Shown here piece after piece: positions 53,976-64,000 of a stretch of DNA of 64,000 nt (within the stretch, counting starts at the first letter, position 1; each line of letters begins with the position of its first letter). A program made the translations under genes and the position numbers. Location: positions 124,001 through 188,000 of the forward strand of contig JBBBDQ010001942.1 in assembly GCA_037127315.1 (NCBI GenBank), in the 5' to 3' direction. The notes beneath the pieces were generated by a model, which ran no database searches, had not been told where the DNA came from, and was given only the letters and a program-made list of their open reading frames with translations. This DNA is from Ascarosepion bandense (taxonomy: Eukaryota > Mollusca > Cephalopoda > Sepiida > Sepiidae).

Positions 53976-54467
53976 TTGGTTGGTTGTTTTGTTTTTATGG
54001 CATATCAACCTCAGTTATTGCCAACTAAATTTTTATTTATTTACTGCTGGTAATACCTTTTTCTTTCAATAATTTATTGTTGTTTTAATATAAGTTTTGT
54101 GGCTAGTAATACTTTTTTCTTTTCAAGTATCAAGATTCATTGGGATTTGTTTTTAAGGGCGGGGTCCCCAAGTCCTACCCTTGTTATTTAACCCATAACT
54201 GGAGGGAAGGGATGGATTAATACCTTTCCCAAGGGTACCAGTGCTTAAGTGAATGCAGGGTATTCAACTGGAATTCAAACTCGGCTCACTCATTTCTCTT
54301 TCCGAGCTGATATCCACTGCAGCACAACACACATCCGTCACTAAACGCTTACAGCACCTGGTATTCCCAAGTGGTCACCCATCTAAGTACTGACCAGGCT
54401 CAACGTTGCTTAACTTCGGTGATCAAGCGAGAACCGGTGTATTCAACGTGATATGGCCGTAAGCCCA
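53976..54467 (-). mobile_element. Chimeric SINE: 5S rRNA head + tRNA-type head + unique 3' part
   Basis: A 492-bp insertion flanked by a perfect 12-bp target-site duplication aagaagagacag (53964-53975 and 54468-54479). On the minus strand it begins with a nearly whole 5S rRNA sequence (54464-54347), then 17 nt, then a tRNA-SINE head with A box tgctgcagtgg and B box gagtttgaattcc (about 54330-54275), a body through atgggttaaataac (54200), and a unique 3' part ending gttgatatgccataaaaac and aacaaccaaccaa. A 5S + tRNA double head is known in vertebrate AmnSINE1-type SINEs. A 59165-59215 segment shares ttatggcatatcaacctc with its 3' end, possibly from the partner LINE. Confidence 0.8.
54347..54464 (-). 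pseudogene. 5S rRNA-derived sequence
   Basis: The minus strand reads gcttacggccatatcacg, ttgaatacaccggttctcg, gatcaccgaagttaagcaac, gtacttagatgggtgacc and gggaataccaggtgctgtaa: 118 nt with 5' and 3' ends complementary (gcttac/gtaagc) as in helix I, and the internal control region preserved. About ten transitions, mostly at former CpG sites, separate it from typical animal 5S. By position it is the promoter head of the SINE at 53976-54467 rather than a free-standing 5S gene. Confidence 0.9.
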
Positions 54468-54600
54468 AAGAAGAGACAGATAAATACCTTTCCTAAAGGT
54501 ATTTGCACCTAAGTGAATACAAGGAATTTAACTGGAATTCTAACTTGGCTCACAGATTTCTTGTTTCTAGTCAAAATCCATTGCCCCACAATTAACATAA
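54468..54600 (-). mobile_element. tRNA-derived SINE, head-side half
   Basis: Resumes with aagaagagacagataaatac and ends near aaatccattgccccacaatt (degraded head), completing the SINE split by the chimeric element. Confidence 0.78.
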
Positions 54601-55152
54601 GACTAGTTACTCGGAAAAGGCAAAAACACCAACTTGAAGCATGGCAAAAGCAGCTAGAGGCTGAATATATATATAAGACGATTTATAAAAGTAGACAAGT
54701 GAAGGCAACAAATACTTCATTTACATGTACATGTATCAAGTTTACTACAGGCATATTTTTCAATGTTGCATTGAGTTTACAGAAAGGAAGTTACAAAAAG
54801 GTTTCATTTGGCAATAGTGTGTGTGGACATGTGTTGAAAGGATTCTACACAGAGCAATATGGACATAAAATAAACATAAAATATGGCTACATAAAACAAA
54901 TGTTCAAATAATAATATGAAAATAAAATAGAGAAAAGTAGAGAGGAAAGGTATTAAAAGTTACAAGCCGATAATGGTAACATTGGGGTTGAGATTAAGAG
55001 AGTGATAAAACTAAGACCCATGTGCATTTGGGGTCCATTTGCAATTAAGGGATAACCAGAAGTGATCAAAAACAGTGACCAATCTAAAAGGTATCTAAAC
55101 TAAAAAAGGGACAAACAAAAGGAAAGTAAACCAATACAGCTTCTGTACTATT
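54601..55152. other. Unassigned sequence
   Basis: A 132-codon open stretch (54513-54911, +) begins inside the SINE and matches nothing; it is judged non-coding. Confidence 0.45.
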
Positions 55153-55244
55153 TGCTTATATTTCTAAGATGAGGTATTGTAATTATTTCCATCATTTACA
55201 TTATTTGGACTATTGCTCTCATATTTATTGCCATATTCATGACA

Positions 55245-55276
55245 TTTCGACTATTGTATGCTCCAGCCTTCTTCAG
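55245..55276 (-). ncRNA. Hammerhead-like core, unit 1
   Basis: Minus strand: CTGAAGA (55276-55270), extra A, helix II GGCT/AGTC (one wobble), GAAA (55248-55245), then TGTC as a minimal helix III with GUC. Helix I is weak (possible ATAT/ATAT). Confidence 0.5.
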
Positions 55277-55372
55277 AACTAGTTTATATTTCTGAAATGA
55301 AGTATTATAATTATTTACATCATGTATATTGTTTGGACTGTTACTGTCATCTTTTTTGCCATATTCATGACA

Positions 55373-55404
55373 TTTCGACTATTGTATGCTCCAGCCTTCT
55401 TCAG
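55373..55404 (-). ncRNA. Hammerhead-like core, unit 2
   Basis: Identical core, helix II and TGTC site to unit 1. Confidence 0.5.
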
Positions 55405-55500
55405 AACAAGTCTATATTTCTGAAATGAGGTATTGTAATTATTTACATCATGTATATTGTTTGGACTGTTGCTGTCATCTTTATTGCCATATTCATGACA

Positions 55501-55532
55501 TTTCAACTATTGTATGCTCTGGCCTTCTTCAG
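55501..55532 (-). ncRNA. Hammerhead-like core, unit 3
   Basis: CTGAAGA and GAAA kept; helix II GGCC/AGTT is weakened. Confidence 0.45.
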
Positions 55533-55628
55533 GACTTGTTTATGTTTCTGAAATGAGGCATTGCAATTATTTACATTAGTTATATTGTTTGGACAGTTGT
55601 CTTCATCTTTATTGCCATATTCACAATA

Positions 55629-55660
55629 TTTCAGCTATTATATATACCAGCCTTCTTCAG
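55629..55660 (-). ncRNA. Hammerhead-like core, unit 4
   Basis: CTGAAGA and GAAA kept; helix II GGCT/AGCT has changed on one side yet still pairs, a wobble-preserving change. The GUC has become ATTG. Confidence 0.42.
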
Positions 55661-55762
55661 GAGTTGTTTATATTTCTGAGATGAGGTATTATAACTATTT
55701 GCACCATTTACATTGTTTAGACTGTTGTCATCTTTATTGCCATATTCACAATGTTTCAGCCA

Positions 55763-55885
55763 TTATCCGTTGCTTTCCCCTGTCTCTTTTTCCCTCTATC
55801 TTGCCTGTTAGTATCAGGTTCTCCAAGCCCTCCTTCCACATTGCATATCCCAGGAACTTCAGCTGTTTCTTCCTGATCACTCCAT
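55763..55885 (-). mobile_element. LINE-B scrap
   Basis: ctgtctctttttccctctat, gcctgttagtatcaggttct and cccaggaacttcagctgttt match the segment at 31590-31680 in reverse. It truncates the 128-bp array. Confidence 0.72.
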
Positions 55886-55994
55886 ATAAATTGGTGGACT
55901 GGTAGGTGCATTATTGTTGTGGATTTCGGGAGAGAAACCACACAATAATAATGAACATCCAACCAGATATTTGAAATATTATATATATATTATT

Positions 55995-56330
55995 ATATAA
56001 ATATAGACTAAACTATCACCCGGTTCACACTCCACCCACATCTATTGAACAGGTGAAGAGGCTCATCCCTTGTTCCCTGTTTAGGATGTGGTTTCCGGTT
56101 TTCTCTTTTCCAATCTTATCACTCCTTTTTTTTTTTCAGTTGGAGTAGATAGACTAAACTATCGCCTGGTTCGCACTCCACCGACATCTATTGAACAGGT
56201 GAAGAGGCTCGTCCCTTGTTCCCTGTTTAGGATGTGGCTTCCGGCTTTCTCTTTTCCAATCCTTTATGTAGCCCCCTGCACATCAGTGGCATTACTGCCT
56301 TGCTCGGGGTGACATGATTAAAAAAAAAAC
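55995..56330 (+). mobile_element. LINE-A-type 3' UTR dimer and terminus
   Basis: Two copies of the 149-bp-type unit (ttcacactccacccacatct ... gaggctcatcccttgttccc, then a variant), followed by tagccccctgcacatcagtg, ccttgctcggggtgacatga and an A run. Same unit as 26338-26966. The upstream coding part is absent. Confidence 0.8.
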
Positions 56331-57950
56331 ACTCATGAACTCATGTAGAAATTTTTGGAACTGTAAACTATATAAAGACAAACTTAAGTATACTTGCTTA
56401 ACTTTTACAGCTCTCATAACGTATCATTTTTGTGTCTTCCTGTAGAATAGAAAAGGAAGACAAAAATGGTTAAGTAATATGATTTATTTTTTTAAAGTAC
56501 CATTTTCTATCCATTAAAGCCAGCATTATATAAATTCCAGCTTTTATACTCACCTAAAAAAATATAAGATGTGACTACACTCATAAGATTGCTGAGAATT
56601 CTTTGGAAACTGTAAATCATGGAGGGAAAAACATGCTTTAACTCTCATAAGCTTGATGCCTAAAACTTTTTATGTTTGTAAAACCAGTTTTTCTTTTTCA
56701 TGAATTCCTCTTTAGATTTCCTTGATTTTATTCATTGCCTATCTTCTGGATCCTGTTTCTATGTAAGTTTTATGCAATTTGTCGGAGGCAATTTATTTTT
56801 AATTTGTCCTAATATCTTCTGAACTGTCCTTTTTTAAGTTACATCTTTCCTATATTTTGAAGCAATAACATATAAAAGTTTTTTATGTAGAGTGTATGTA
56901 TAGATATGATAATGAGAAAGTCTAAGCTCATTTCAGAAGCAGAAAGGTTAATACAAGCTTCCATATGAAAATGAGGCTCTCTCATTTCAAAATGAGGCTA
57001 GCTGATTTAAAAATGAGACTCTCTTGTTTAAGAATGAAACTGGCTTATTTCATGATAAAGAATCATTATGACCCTCATAAATACCTTAAATACGGACTGA
57101 GCATTTTCATTTAACATTAAATTTAATTATGATATAACTCCTTTGCACACTGCCTACACCCAATGGTGTAACCATGCTTAGTGGTCCAGTTTTTAGGGTC
57201 TTAGGATGGCATATTAACAACAGGGCCAATCTAGCACTGATCAATACTGATGCTGGTCCAAGCTGTCTGTTGGTCGCAGGCTGCTTCCATCCATACCTAG
57301 TCTGTTCATGTTATGTTCTTGATCTCAGAGCAGTGAAAGATTGAATATCATTGGTAATTAAAGCACTAGATTGAGCAATGACAGAAGCTATATTCAGAGA
57401 AGAACTATCTTCACAAACAGAAAAAGAAATAAAGGAATCCTTGGATCAATCTTCAGTTGATTTGTTATATATTCTCTGACCACAGAATAATTTTGTTCAT
57501 AAGTGTATTTATATTAAATAGATATTGTTTAATGGAATAATTCAAGCTGGCAAAATAAAAATAAAATAAATATTGGTTTGAAAAATCAAGAATGCAGACA
57601 CTGGGCGATAGACAAAATTGCATTAAGACAGCTGTTCTCCAGGTCAGGAAATATAAAAATAATAAAAATGTATTTACATCAAAATGAATATTATTTTTTT
57701 AAAATGATGAATACAAGTCCAGCTTTGCATTAAAGAAATGTGGGGTGTTTTGATAGACAGCAATATTCAAGGTCAGAGAATATAAACCATGGAAATGCCG
57801 GGGCCAAAACAATAAAAATAATTTGAGAATATAAACTATGTGAATCCAACTGATGAACTCCCTTGTATGTGCATGATCTCTCCTATACTTCACATCATGT
57901 CACCAAAAAAGAAGAATAAAAATATAATTGTATATTTTTATATATCCATG
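56331..57950. other. Unassigned AT-rich sequence
   Basis: No gene or repeat family recognised. 56975-57060 holds three degenerate aaaatgaggctctctc-like units. Confidence 0.5.
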
Positions 57951-59160
57951 TCTGTGTTTATCAGTGAAGTCAATTATCAATCTTGGTTTCCAGGTTGGTG
58001 ATTGACAGATTTATGTAGTTCTTGATATAACAAAAATTAGCTCTTCTTGCATCAATCTCTATAGTGACACTGAACCTTGTAAAAAATTCTACAGCTGTGT
58101 TCAGAGTTCTTCAGAGTAAGATTTGGTGAAGACCAGAGACATTGATACAAGTATTTGCAGTGCAAGTCTCTGAGTTTCCAAAGTTGTCTGCTTATATGCA
58201 TTCCAGCCAAAAATCTGGCATGGGACTGATGGGTTCTGAGGATTTGGTAATTCCACAATTTTCACATTAATATGTATAAGGTTCTTTGTTCTCTTACTTC
58301 TGCATTTCTTAATCAACTTTCAAAATTTGGAAAATTATCCACATTTCTTTGGTGTAGTCACTGAGATTGCTCCTCATCTCAACTCCAACTTGCTTCAGTT
58401 TACATCTTGTACCATTATTCCATACAGGTGGTGCTAAATTCTCCCTTTTTCATTCAACCTCGGACTACTTCCAAGGATAGACCCAACTGTCTTTGTGACT
58501 AATTTAATTTTTAAAGCCTCTAAGTGAAAGGATGGAGATTCTATTCTAGTCATTAATTTTAATTCTATCAATTCCTTGCTGAAGAGATAAAATTATCAGA
58601 TCACTTGTATATCATTGACATAGCCTGTTTTCCTAGAGTCAACCTTCAAAAAAAGGTTTTGGCTTTTACTTTGTTTAAATTTTCTGTTCGTTTTCATCAG
58701 TGAAAATATAAGCTCCATCCATCTCTTTGTCCACACCAATGACATGTGTCCTCCCAACTCTCCCGATGAGACAAAATAATTTCTCCATTCCTGGACTTTA
58801 TCTCTGTTCAGTGAAAATATAAACCAGTCTTATTTCTTTCCTTGTCAACGATATTGTTTTCTCGAATTCTCAAGGAAGAGACTAAATTATTTTCTTGATT
58901 ACTTCACTGCAGGCCAGATGCTCAATAGATAAAAAAATTAAACTCTTGGTGCATCACCCCAATTTGTCAGGGAGAGAAAACACAGATGACTCCTCTTACG
59001 TCCCATCACCAGGGAAAAGGTCTCTCGCCCTAATTCTCTTCCGGCTGATACCTCATATTAAAAATTAACCCTTTATGGTCTTTCCAGTTCACATTTTAAC
59101 ATTAGCCACTTTATACACCAGTATCAAATCAAAATCTATTTACCAATTCTGATTGGTTTT
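57951..59160. other. Unassigned, less AT-rich sequence
   Basis: More balanced base composition than its surroundings and two overlapping minus-strand open stretches (58052-58316). I recognise no domain and see no splice-consistent exon pair. It could be a transposon interior, a host exon/UTR or neither. Confidence 0.4.
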
Positions 59161-59164
59161 GAGT

Positions 59165-59560
59165 TTGAGTTTTGTTTATGGCATATCAACCTCTGTGGGT
59201 TAATTAATGTCAAAAAGGTGGGATCTTATGGTTTTTTTTAATGTTTGGTTATAGCAAGAAGATTGATTTAGTTAGATTTTAATTAAAATTTTTTGTTTTT
59301 ATTCTTTTTTATTTAAGAAAACTGAAAATGTCTTTTAGTTTTGTATTAAAAAATGTTTTGCTGAGAATAGTTGTTTCTATAAAAGTTTATTTTTATGTAT
59401 ATATTTTTATAAAAGTCTATTTTAATACTTTCATAGTGTTTTGACCCCAGTTTTTTGGTGGGTAACTATTTGCCCATAGCTGTGACCCTAACAAGTGCTA
59501 CCACTTTGGGTCACACTGGACCTGGGAACAACAAAGGCCTTGCTGCCAGATGCAGTTTAC
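59165..59560 (+). repeat. Repeat sharing the 3' end of the chimeric SINE
   Basis: tttgtttatggcatatcaac at 59172 matches the complement of the 3' end of the SINE at 53976. Further on, gcccatagctgtgaccctaa and tttgggtcacac match 3070-3165. These may be 5' and 3' parts of one unclassified element on the minus strand. Confidence 0.5.
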
Positions 59561-59842
59561 CATTATGCCCAAGACCAATTCTTATTGGTCAAATTTAAGA
59601 AGTGGAAGGGTGGGTTTTCAGTTGAAATGTTATTGAAAGCACTGTGAATCCAATTCTATTGTTCAGTGTTTATAGATGAAAAGTAATAACTCAAATTGTC
59701 TTCCAAATTTGTTAAATTATCCATTATTAGATGGATTTAATTGCTTAAGGAAGGCAAAATGGAAAAGAACTATCCAATCTGTCTTAAAGATTAAAGAATT
59801 TAGCATCAAGTTTAAAATATCAAATGTTAAATGATCCATTCT

Positions 59843-60310
59843 TCTTCTTCTTCTTCTTCTTCTTCTTCTTCTTCTTCTTTTCTTCCATGGTCCTTCAGGG
59901 CGTAGGTGATCATAAATTTCCACTTGGTCCTGTCTCTTGTCACTCTCAATATTTCCCTCTTGGTATCTCTCCCAAACCCTGCTCTGCCATCCATTTGCTT
60001 AGGCCTATCAAATATGTCTCACACTGCTTTCCCCTGTCTCTCTTTCTTTCTATATATGTGTCCTGTGAGTATTAGATTCTCCAGACTCTTCTTCCTCGTT
60101 ACATGTCCCAGAAACCTCAGCTGTCTCTTCCTAATATTAAGTATGAGTTTTCTTCTTGTTTGCATCCTCTCCAACACCTTACCATTCAGTCCATGGTAAC
60201 CTCAGCATTCTTCTGTAGAACCGCTTTTCTGTTGCCTCAAGCCTCTTCTTCATCCTTGAAGAAATTGTCCAAAATTCACTGTCATACAGAAGGTTGAGGA
60301 AGGCAAAAGA
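59843..60310 (-). mobile_element. LINE-B 3' fragment with (GAA)n tail
   Basis: (TTC)n at 59840-59880, terminus catggtccttcagggcgtag, then on the minus strand KRQLRFLGHVTRKKSLENLI-like coding, the VLERM-type block and RRMLR-like block near 60210, ending near tgtcatacagaaggttgag. Truncated upstream, frameshifted. Confidence 0.8.
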
Positions 60311-60439
60311 GAAAAGGATTATTGATTCTGTCTTAAGGATTAAGGATTTTAGCATCAAGTTTAAAATACCAAATTACAAAGTCAGTGTCTCTCGTGTTTT
60401 AAAAATAAAAGTATATTTAATATAAAAGCAATTAACAAA

Positions 60440-60730
60440 TTCAGTCTATCGGTTAAGTGCCATATGTGATACAAGCTTGGGTGATCATATCTCAAAAGAA
60501 ACATGACTGATTGGGCAGAAAATTTTCCTGCAGTTGGTTGTCATTATTTTGTTAGACTGGTTGCCAACCAAAGATATAGAACCCCATCTTTCCTGTTATT
60601 CAACCCATAGCTGGAGGGAGAAGAGATGGATTAATACCTTCTCTAAGCATATTTGTGCATAAGTGAATTCAACAAATTAAACTTGAATTTGAACTCGGCT
60701 CTCCAATTTCTCATTCTGAGCTGATAAATT
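60440..60730 (-). mobile_element. tRNA-derived SINE
   Basis: ggttaagtgccatatgtgat, tgttagactggttgccaacc, and ctccaatttctcattctgag near the head, which is truncated at gctgataaatta. Confidence 0.83.
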
Positions 60731-61440
60731 ACTCTTTTGTAAATTTGGGGACACATTTCAAGGGGCATTAGTGTGCTGGGTGCACTAGTTGAGGAAATCA
60801 AGAAAGCAACAGGAAACTATTCCACTATCTTTACTTAACCTCCTTCAGCACTGCTTTTATTTTTTTCTACTAGCACCAAAGCCTTGCTCTGAAGCTTGGC
60901 CTTCTTTGCCATTATTTCTCTTTCAATATTAATGGCTTCTATATGGTATTTATTGATATGCTAGACTTACTGAAAAGGCTGTCATAGCCAAGCATATGTG
61001 CTGATTCCTTCAGAAAGCAGATCCTTCAGTACTTTTTTGTGTGTAGGATATTTACTTTATAATCACACATACATGATCAGCTATGTTTGATTTCATTGTC
61101 CCACTCATAATTACAGCTTTTAGATGTTCCTCTAGCTTTTTGGGGTTGGCAGGTTTCACCTTTGTATTTTTTACCACAACTGTAAAGGCTGGAACAAAGT
61201 TCCTGATCTTGTTCTCTATGTTAGAATTGAATATACTTGACTATGCTAGATTCAAAAAATATCTAACTTAAAAAAAGAGTAAAAAATATACCTCTAAAAA
61301 TAATTCACTTTTATTATAAGACACTCTTTAAGGTTCCAATCTCAGGCTGCTGATATTGTTCTTTGTCTACTAAGAATAAAGCCATATTGATGCAATTTTA
61401 AACCATGTAGAAAACACTTACTATTCTCATATTAATATTG
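60731..61440. other. Unassigned sequence
   Basis: Nothing recognised. Confidence 0.5.
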
Positions 61441-64000
61441 AAGGGTCCCTTAGGAAATAGCATCAAATGTTACAAATTGCTCTTTATGAATTAATAAAAA
61501 TAGCTTAGAGATAAAGAGAAAAATATCAGATGACATAATATGTTTGAGTATAAAGAATACATAGTATTGAGCAATAATAAATATCATCCCTGACATAATA
61601 AATAAGCTTAGAATAGGAGCAAAAACATCAGATTCAGATGAGATAATATACATCAATTCAGATGAGATATATACATAGTATTGAGCAATAATAAATATCA
61701 TCCCTGACATAATAAAAATAGCTTAGAGATAAAGACAAAAACATCAGATTCAGATGAGATAATATATATCAGATTCAGATGAGATAATATACATAGTATT
61801 GAGCAATAATAAATATCATCCCTGACATAATAAAAATAGCTTAGAGATAAAGACAAAAAAATCGGAATTCAGATGAGATAATATACATCAGATTCAGATG
61901 AGATAATATACATAGTATTGAGCAATAATAAATATCATCCCTGACATAATAAAAATAGCTTAGAGATAAAGACAAAAACATCAGATTCAGATGAGATAAT
62001 ATATATCAGATTCAGATGAGATAATATACATAGTATTGAGCAATAATAAATATCATCCCTGACATAATAAAAATAGCTTAGAGATAAAGACAAAAACATC
62101 AGATTCAGATGAGATAATACATCAGATTCAGATGAGATAATATACATAGTATTGAGCAATAATAAATATCATCCCTGACATAATAAAAATAGCTTAGAGA
62201 TAAAGACAAAAACATCAGATTCAGATGAGACAATATATATCAGATTCAGATGAGATAATATACATAGTATTGAGCAATAATAAATATCATCCCTGACATA
62301 ATAAAAATAGCTTAGAGATAAAGACAAAAAAATCAAGATTCAGATGAGATAATATACATCAGATTCAGATGAGATAATATACATAGTATTAGGCAATAAT
62401 AAATATCATCCCTGACATAATAAAAATAGCTTAGAGATAAAGACAAAAAAATCAGATTCAGATAGATAATATACATCAGATTCAGATGAGATAATATACA
62501 TAGTATTGAGCAATAATAAATATCATCCCTGACATAATAAGAAAATAGCTTAGAGATAAAGACAAAAAAATCAGATTCAGATGAGATAATATACATCAGA
62601 TTCAGATGAGATAATATACATAGTATTGAGCAATAATAAATATCATCCCTGACATAATAAAAATAGCTTAGAGATAAAGACAAAAAAATCAGATTCAGAT
62701 GAGATAATATACATCAGATTCAGATGAGATAATATACATAGTATTGAGCAATAATAAATATCATCCCTGACATAATAAAAATAAACTTAAGAGATAAGAC
62801 AAAAAAATCAGATTCAGATGAGATAATATACATCAGATTCAGATGAGATAATAGCACATAGTAGTAGACAATAATAAATATCACATCCCTGACATAATAA
62901 AAATAGCTTAGAGATAAAGACAAAAAAAATCAGATTCAGATGAGATAATATACATCAGATTCAGATGAGATAATATACATAGTATTGAGCAATAATAAAT
63001 ATCATCCCTGACATAATAAAAATAGCTTAGAGATAAAGACAAAAAAATCAGTTTCAGATGAAATAATATACATCAGATTCAGATGAGATAATATACATAG
63101 TATTGAGCAATAATAAATATCATCCCTGACATAATAAAAATAAAGCTTAGGAATAAAGACAAAAAAAATCAGATTCAGATGAGATAATATACATCAATTC
63201 AGATGAGATAATATACATAGTATTGAGCAATAATAAATATCATCCCTGACATAATAAAAATAGCTTAGAGATAAAGACAAAAAAATCAGATTCAGATGAG
63301 ATAATATACATCAGATTCAAGATGAGATAATATACATAGTATTGAGCAATAGTAAATATCATCCCTGACATAGTAAAAATAGCTTAGAGATAAAGACAAA
63401 AAAATCAGATTCAGATGAGATAATATACATCAGATTCAGATGAGATAATATACATAGTATTGAGCAATAAATATCATCCCTGACATATAAAAATAGCTTA
63501 GAGATAAAGACAAAAACATCAGATTCAGATGAGATAATATACATTAGATTCAGATGAGATAATATACATAGTATTGAGCAATAATAAATATCATCCCTGA
63601 CATAATAAAATAGCTTAGAGATAAAGACAAAAAAATCAGATTCAGATGAGATAATATACATCAGATTCAGATGAGATAATATACATAGTATTGAGCAATA
63701 ATAAATATCATCCCTGACATAATAAAATAGCTTAGAGATAAAGACAAAAAAATCAGATTCAGATGAGATAATATACATCAGATTCAGATGAGATAATATA
63801 CATAGTATTGAGCAATAATAAATATCCATCCTGACATAATAAAAAGAGCTTAGAGATAAAGACAAAAAAAATCAGATTCAGATGAGATAATATACATCAG
63901 ATTCAGATGAGATAATATACATAGTATTGAGCAATAATAAATATCATCCCTGACATAATAAAAATAGCTTAGAGATAAAGACAAAAAAAATCAGATTCAG
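61441..64000. repeat. ~118-bp satellite array, continues past the window
   Basis: About 21 units with starts (gcttagagataaag) at 61721, 61839, 61958, 62076, 62192 and so on. Each unit: gcttagagataaagac, an A run, two copies of cagattcagatgagataata, then tagtattgagcaataataaa and tatcatccctgacataat. Units differ by small indels in the A run and in one of the two 24-bp sub-repeats. The long minus-strand readings (YYVRDDIYYCSILCILSHLN) come from repetition. No A/B boxes, hammerhead core or ORF seen in the unit. Confidence 0.95.

Larger units (their letters stand above)
55153..55762. repeat. 128-bp tandem array with a hammerhead-like core per unit
   Basis: About 4.75 units; the shared cttcttcag block falls at 55268, 55396, 55524 and 55652, exactly 128 bp apart. 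Typical blocks: tttctgaaatgaggtattgt, aattatttacatcatgtata and ttgccatattcatgacattt. The fifth unit is cut at about 55762 by a LINE-B fragment. Units 2 and 3 are most alike. Confidence 0.92.

Noticed and set aside
54347..54464. Functional 5S rRNA gene
   Set aside because: About ten CpG-type transitions, a 12-bp target-site duplication around a larger insertion and a tRNA-SINE head directly downstream point to a retroposed SINE head instead.
59824..60199. Plus-strand ORFs with a poly-phenylalanine start
   Set aside because: They arise from the (TTC)n tail of LINE-B read on the wrong strand.
61450..63865. Long minus-strand reading frames with repeated IYYCSILCILSHLN-type peptides
   Set aside because: They follow the satellite unit exactly, shift frame with unit indels and have no start context; repetition alone keeps them open.

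Overview
This is eukaryotic, AT-rich, repeat-dominated DNA in which I recognise no host protein-coding gene. Almost every segment that can be named is a transposable-element relic, a SINE, a self-cleaving-ribozyme-like repeat, a microsatellite or a satellite array. The mixture suggests an invertebrate and, by inference, probably a mollusc such as a coleoid cephalopod. That mixture is tRNA-headed SINEs with a long conserved body, Penelope-like elements with GIY-YIG remnants, two abundant LINE families, mariner/Tc1 relics and very long (TA)n/(CA)n tracts. The species cannot be fixed from the window alone.

Layout. 1-9 kb: fragments of LINE family A (LINE-A, RT with a YADD box), family B (LINE-B, 3' end in (GAA)n), a Penelope GIY-YIG scrap and an inverted pair of SINEs. 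9-12 kb: a long, open LINE-A copy inserted in a minisatellite. 12-27 kb: mariner/Tc1 scraps, a frameshifted Penelope-like element carrying a nested SINE, palindromes, a composite GATA/GA block and a VNTR made of the LINE-A 3' UTR. 27-38 kb: a near-complete but dead mariner with TIRs, LINE-B, SINEs interrupted by another repeat, a Tc1-type MITE and a LINE with an R2-type CCHC/RLE tail. 39-47 kb: a dense cluster of hammerhead-ribozyme-like motifs, many in head-to-head palindromes. 47-53 kb: a Gypsy pol relic split by a triple-headed SINE and LINE-B, then a near-full LINE-A. 53-56 kb: a chimeric 5S rRNA/tRNA SINE with a 12-bp target-site duplication, and a 128-bp tandem array whose units each carry a hammerhead-like core. 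56-61 kb: mostly unassigned. 61.4-64 kb: a roughly 118-bp satellite running off the end.

The main discovery candidate is the hammerhead-ribozyme-like content. About a dozen and a half loci fit CUGANGA - helix II - GAAA, in several unrelated sequence families. The best copies also have helix III, a GUC or GUU cleavage site and helix I. One lies downstream of a tRNA-like A/B-box head, and four are in tandem. Type I hammerheads are known in Penelope-like elements, in animal retrozymes and in the schistosome Sm-alpha SINE-like family. The families here, especially the tRNA-like/hammerhead unit and the 128-bp tandem, may be undescribed. The second candidate is the 5S/tRNA-headed SINE.
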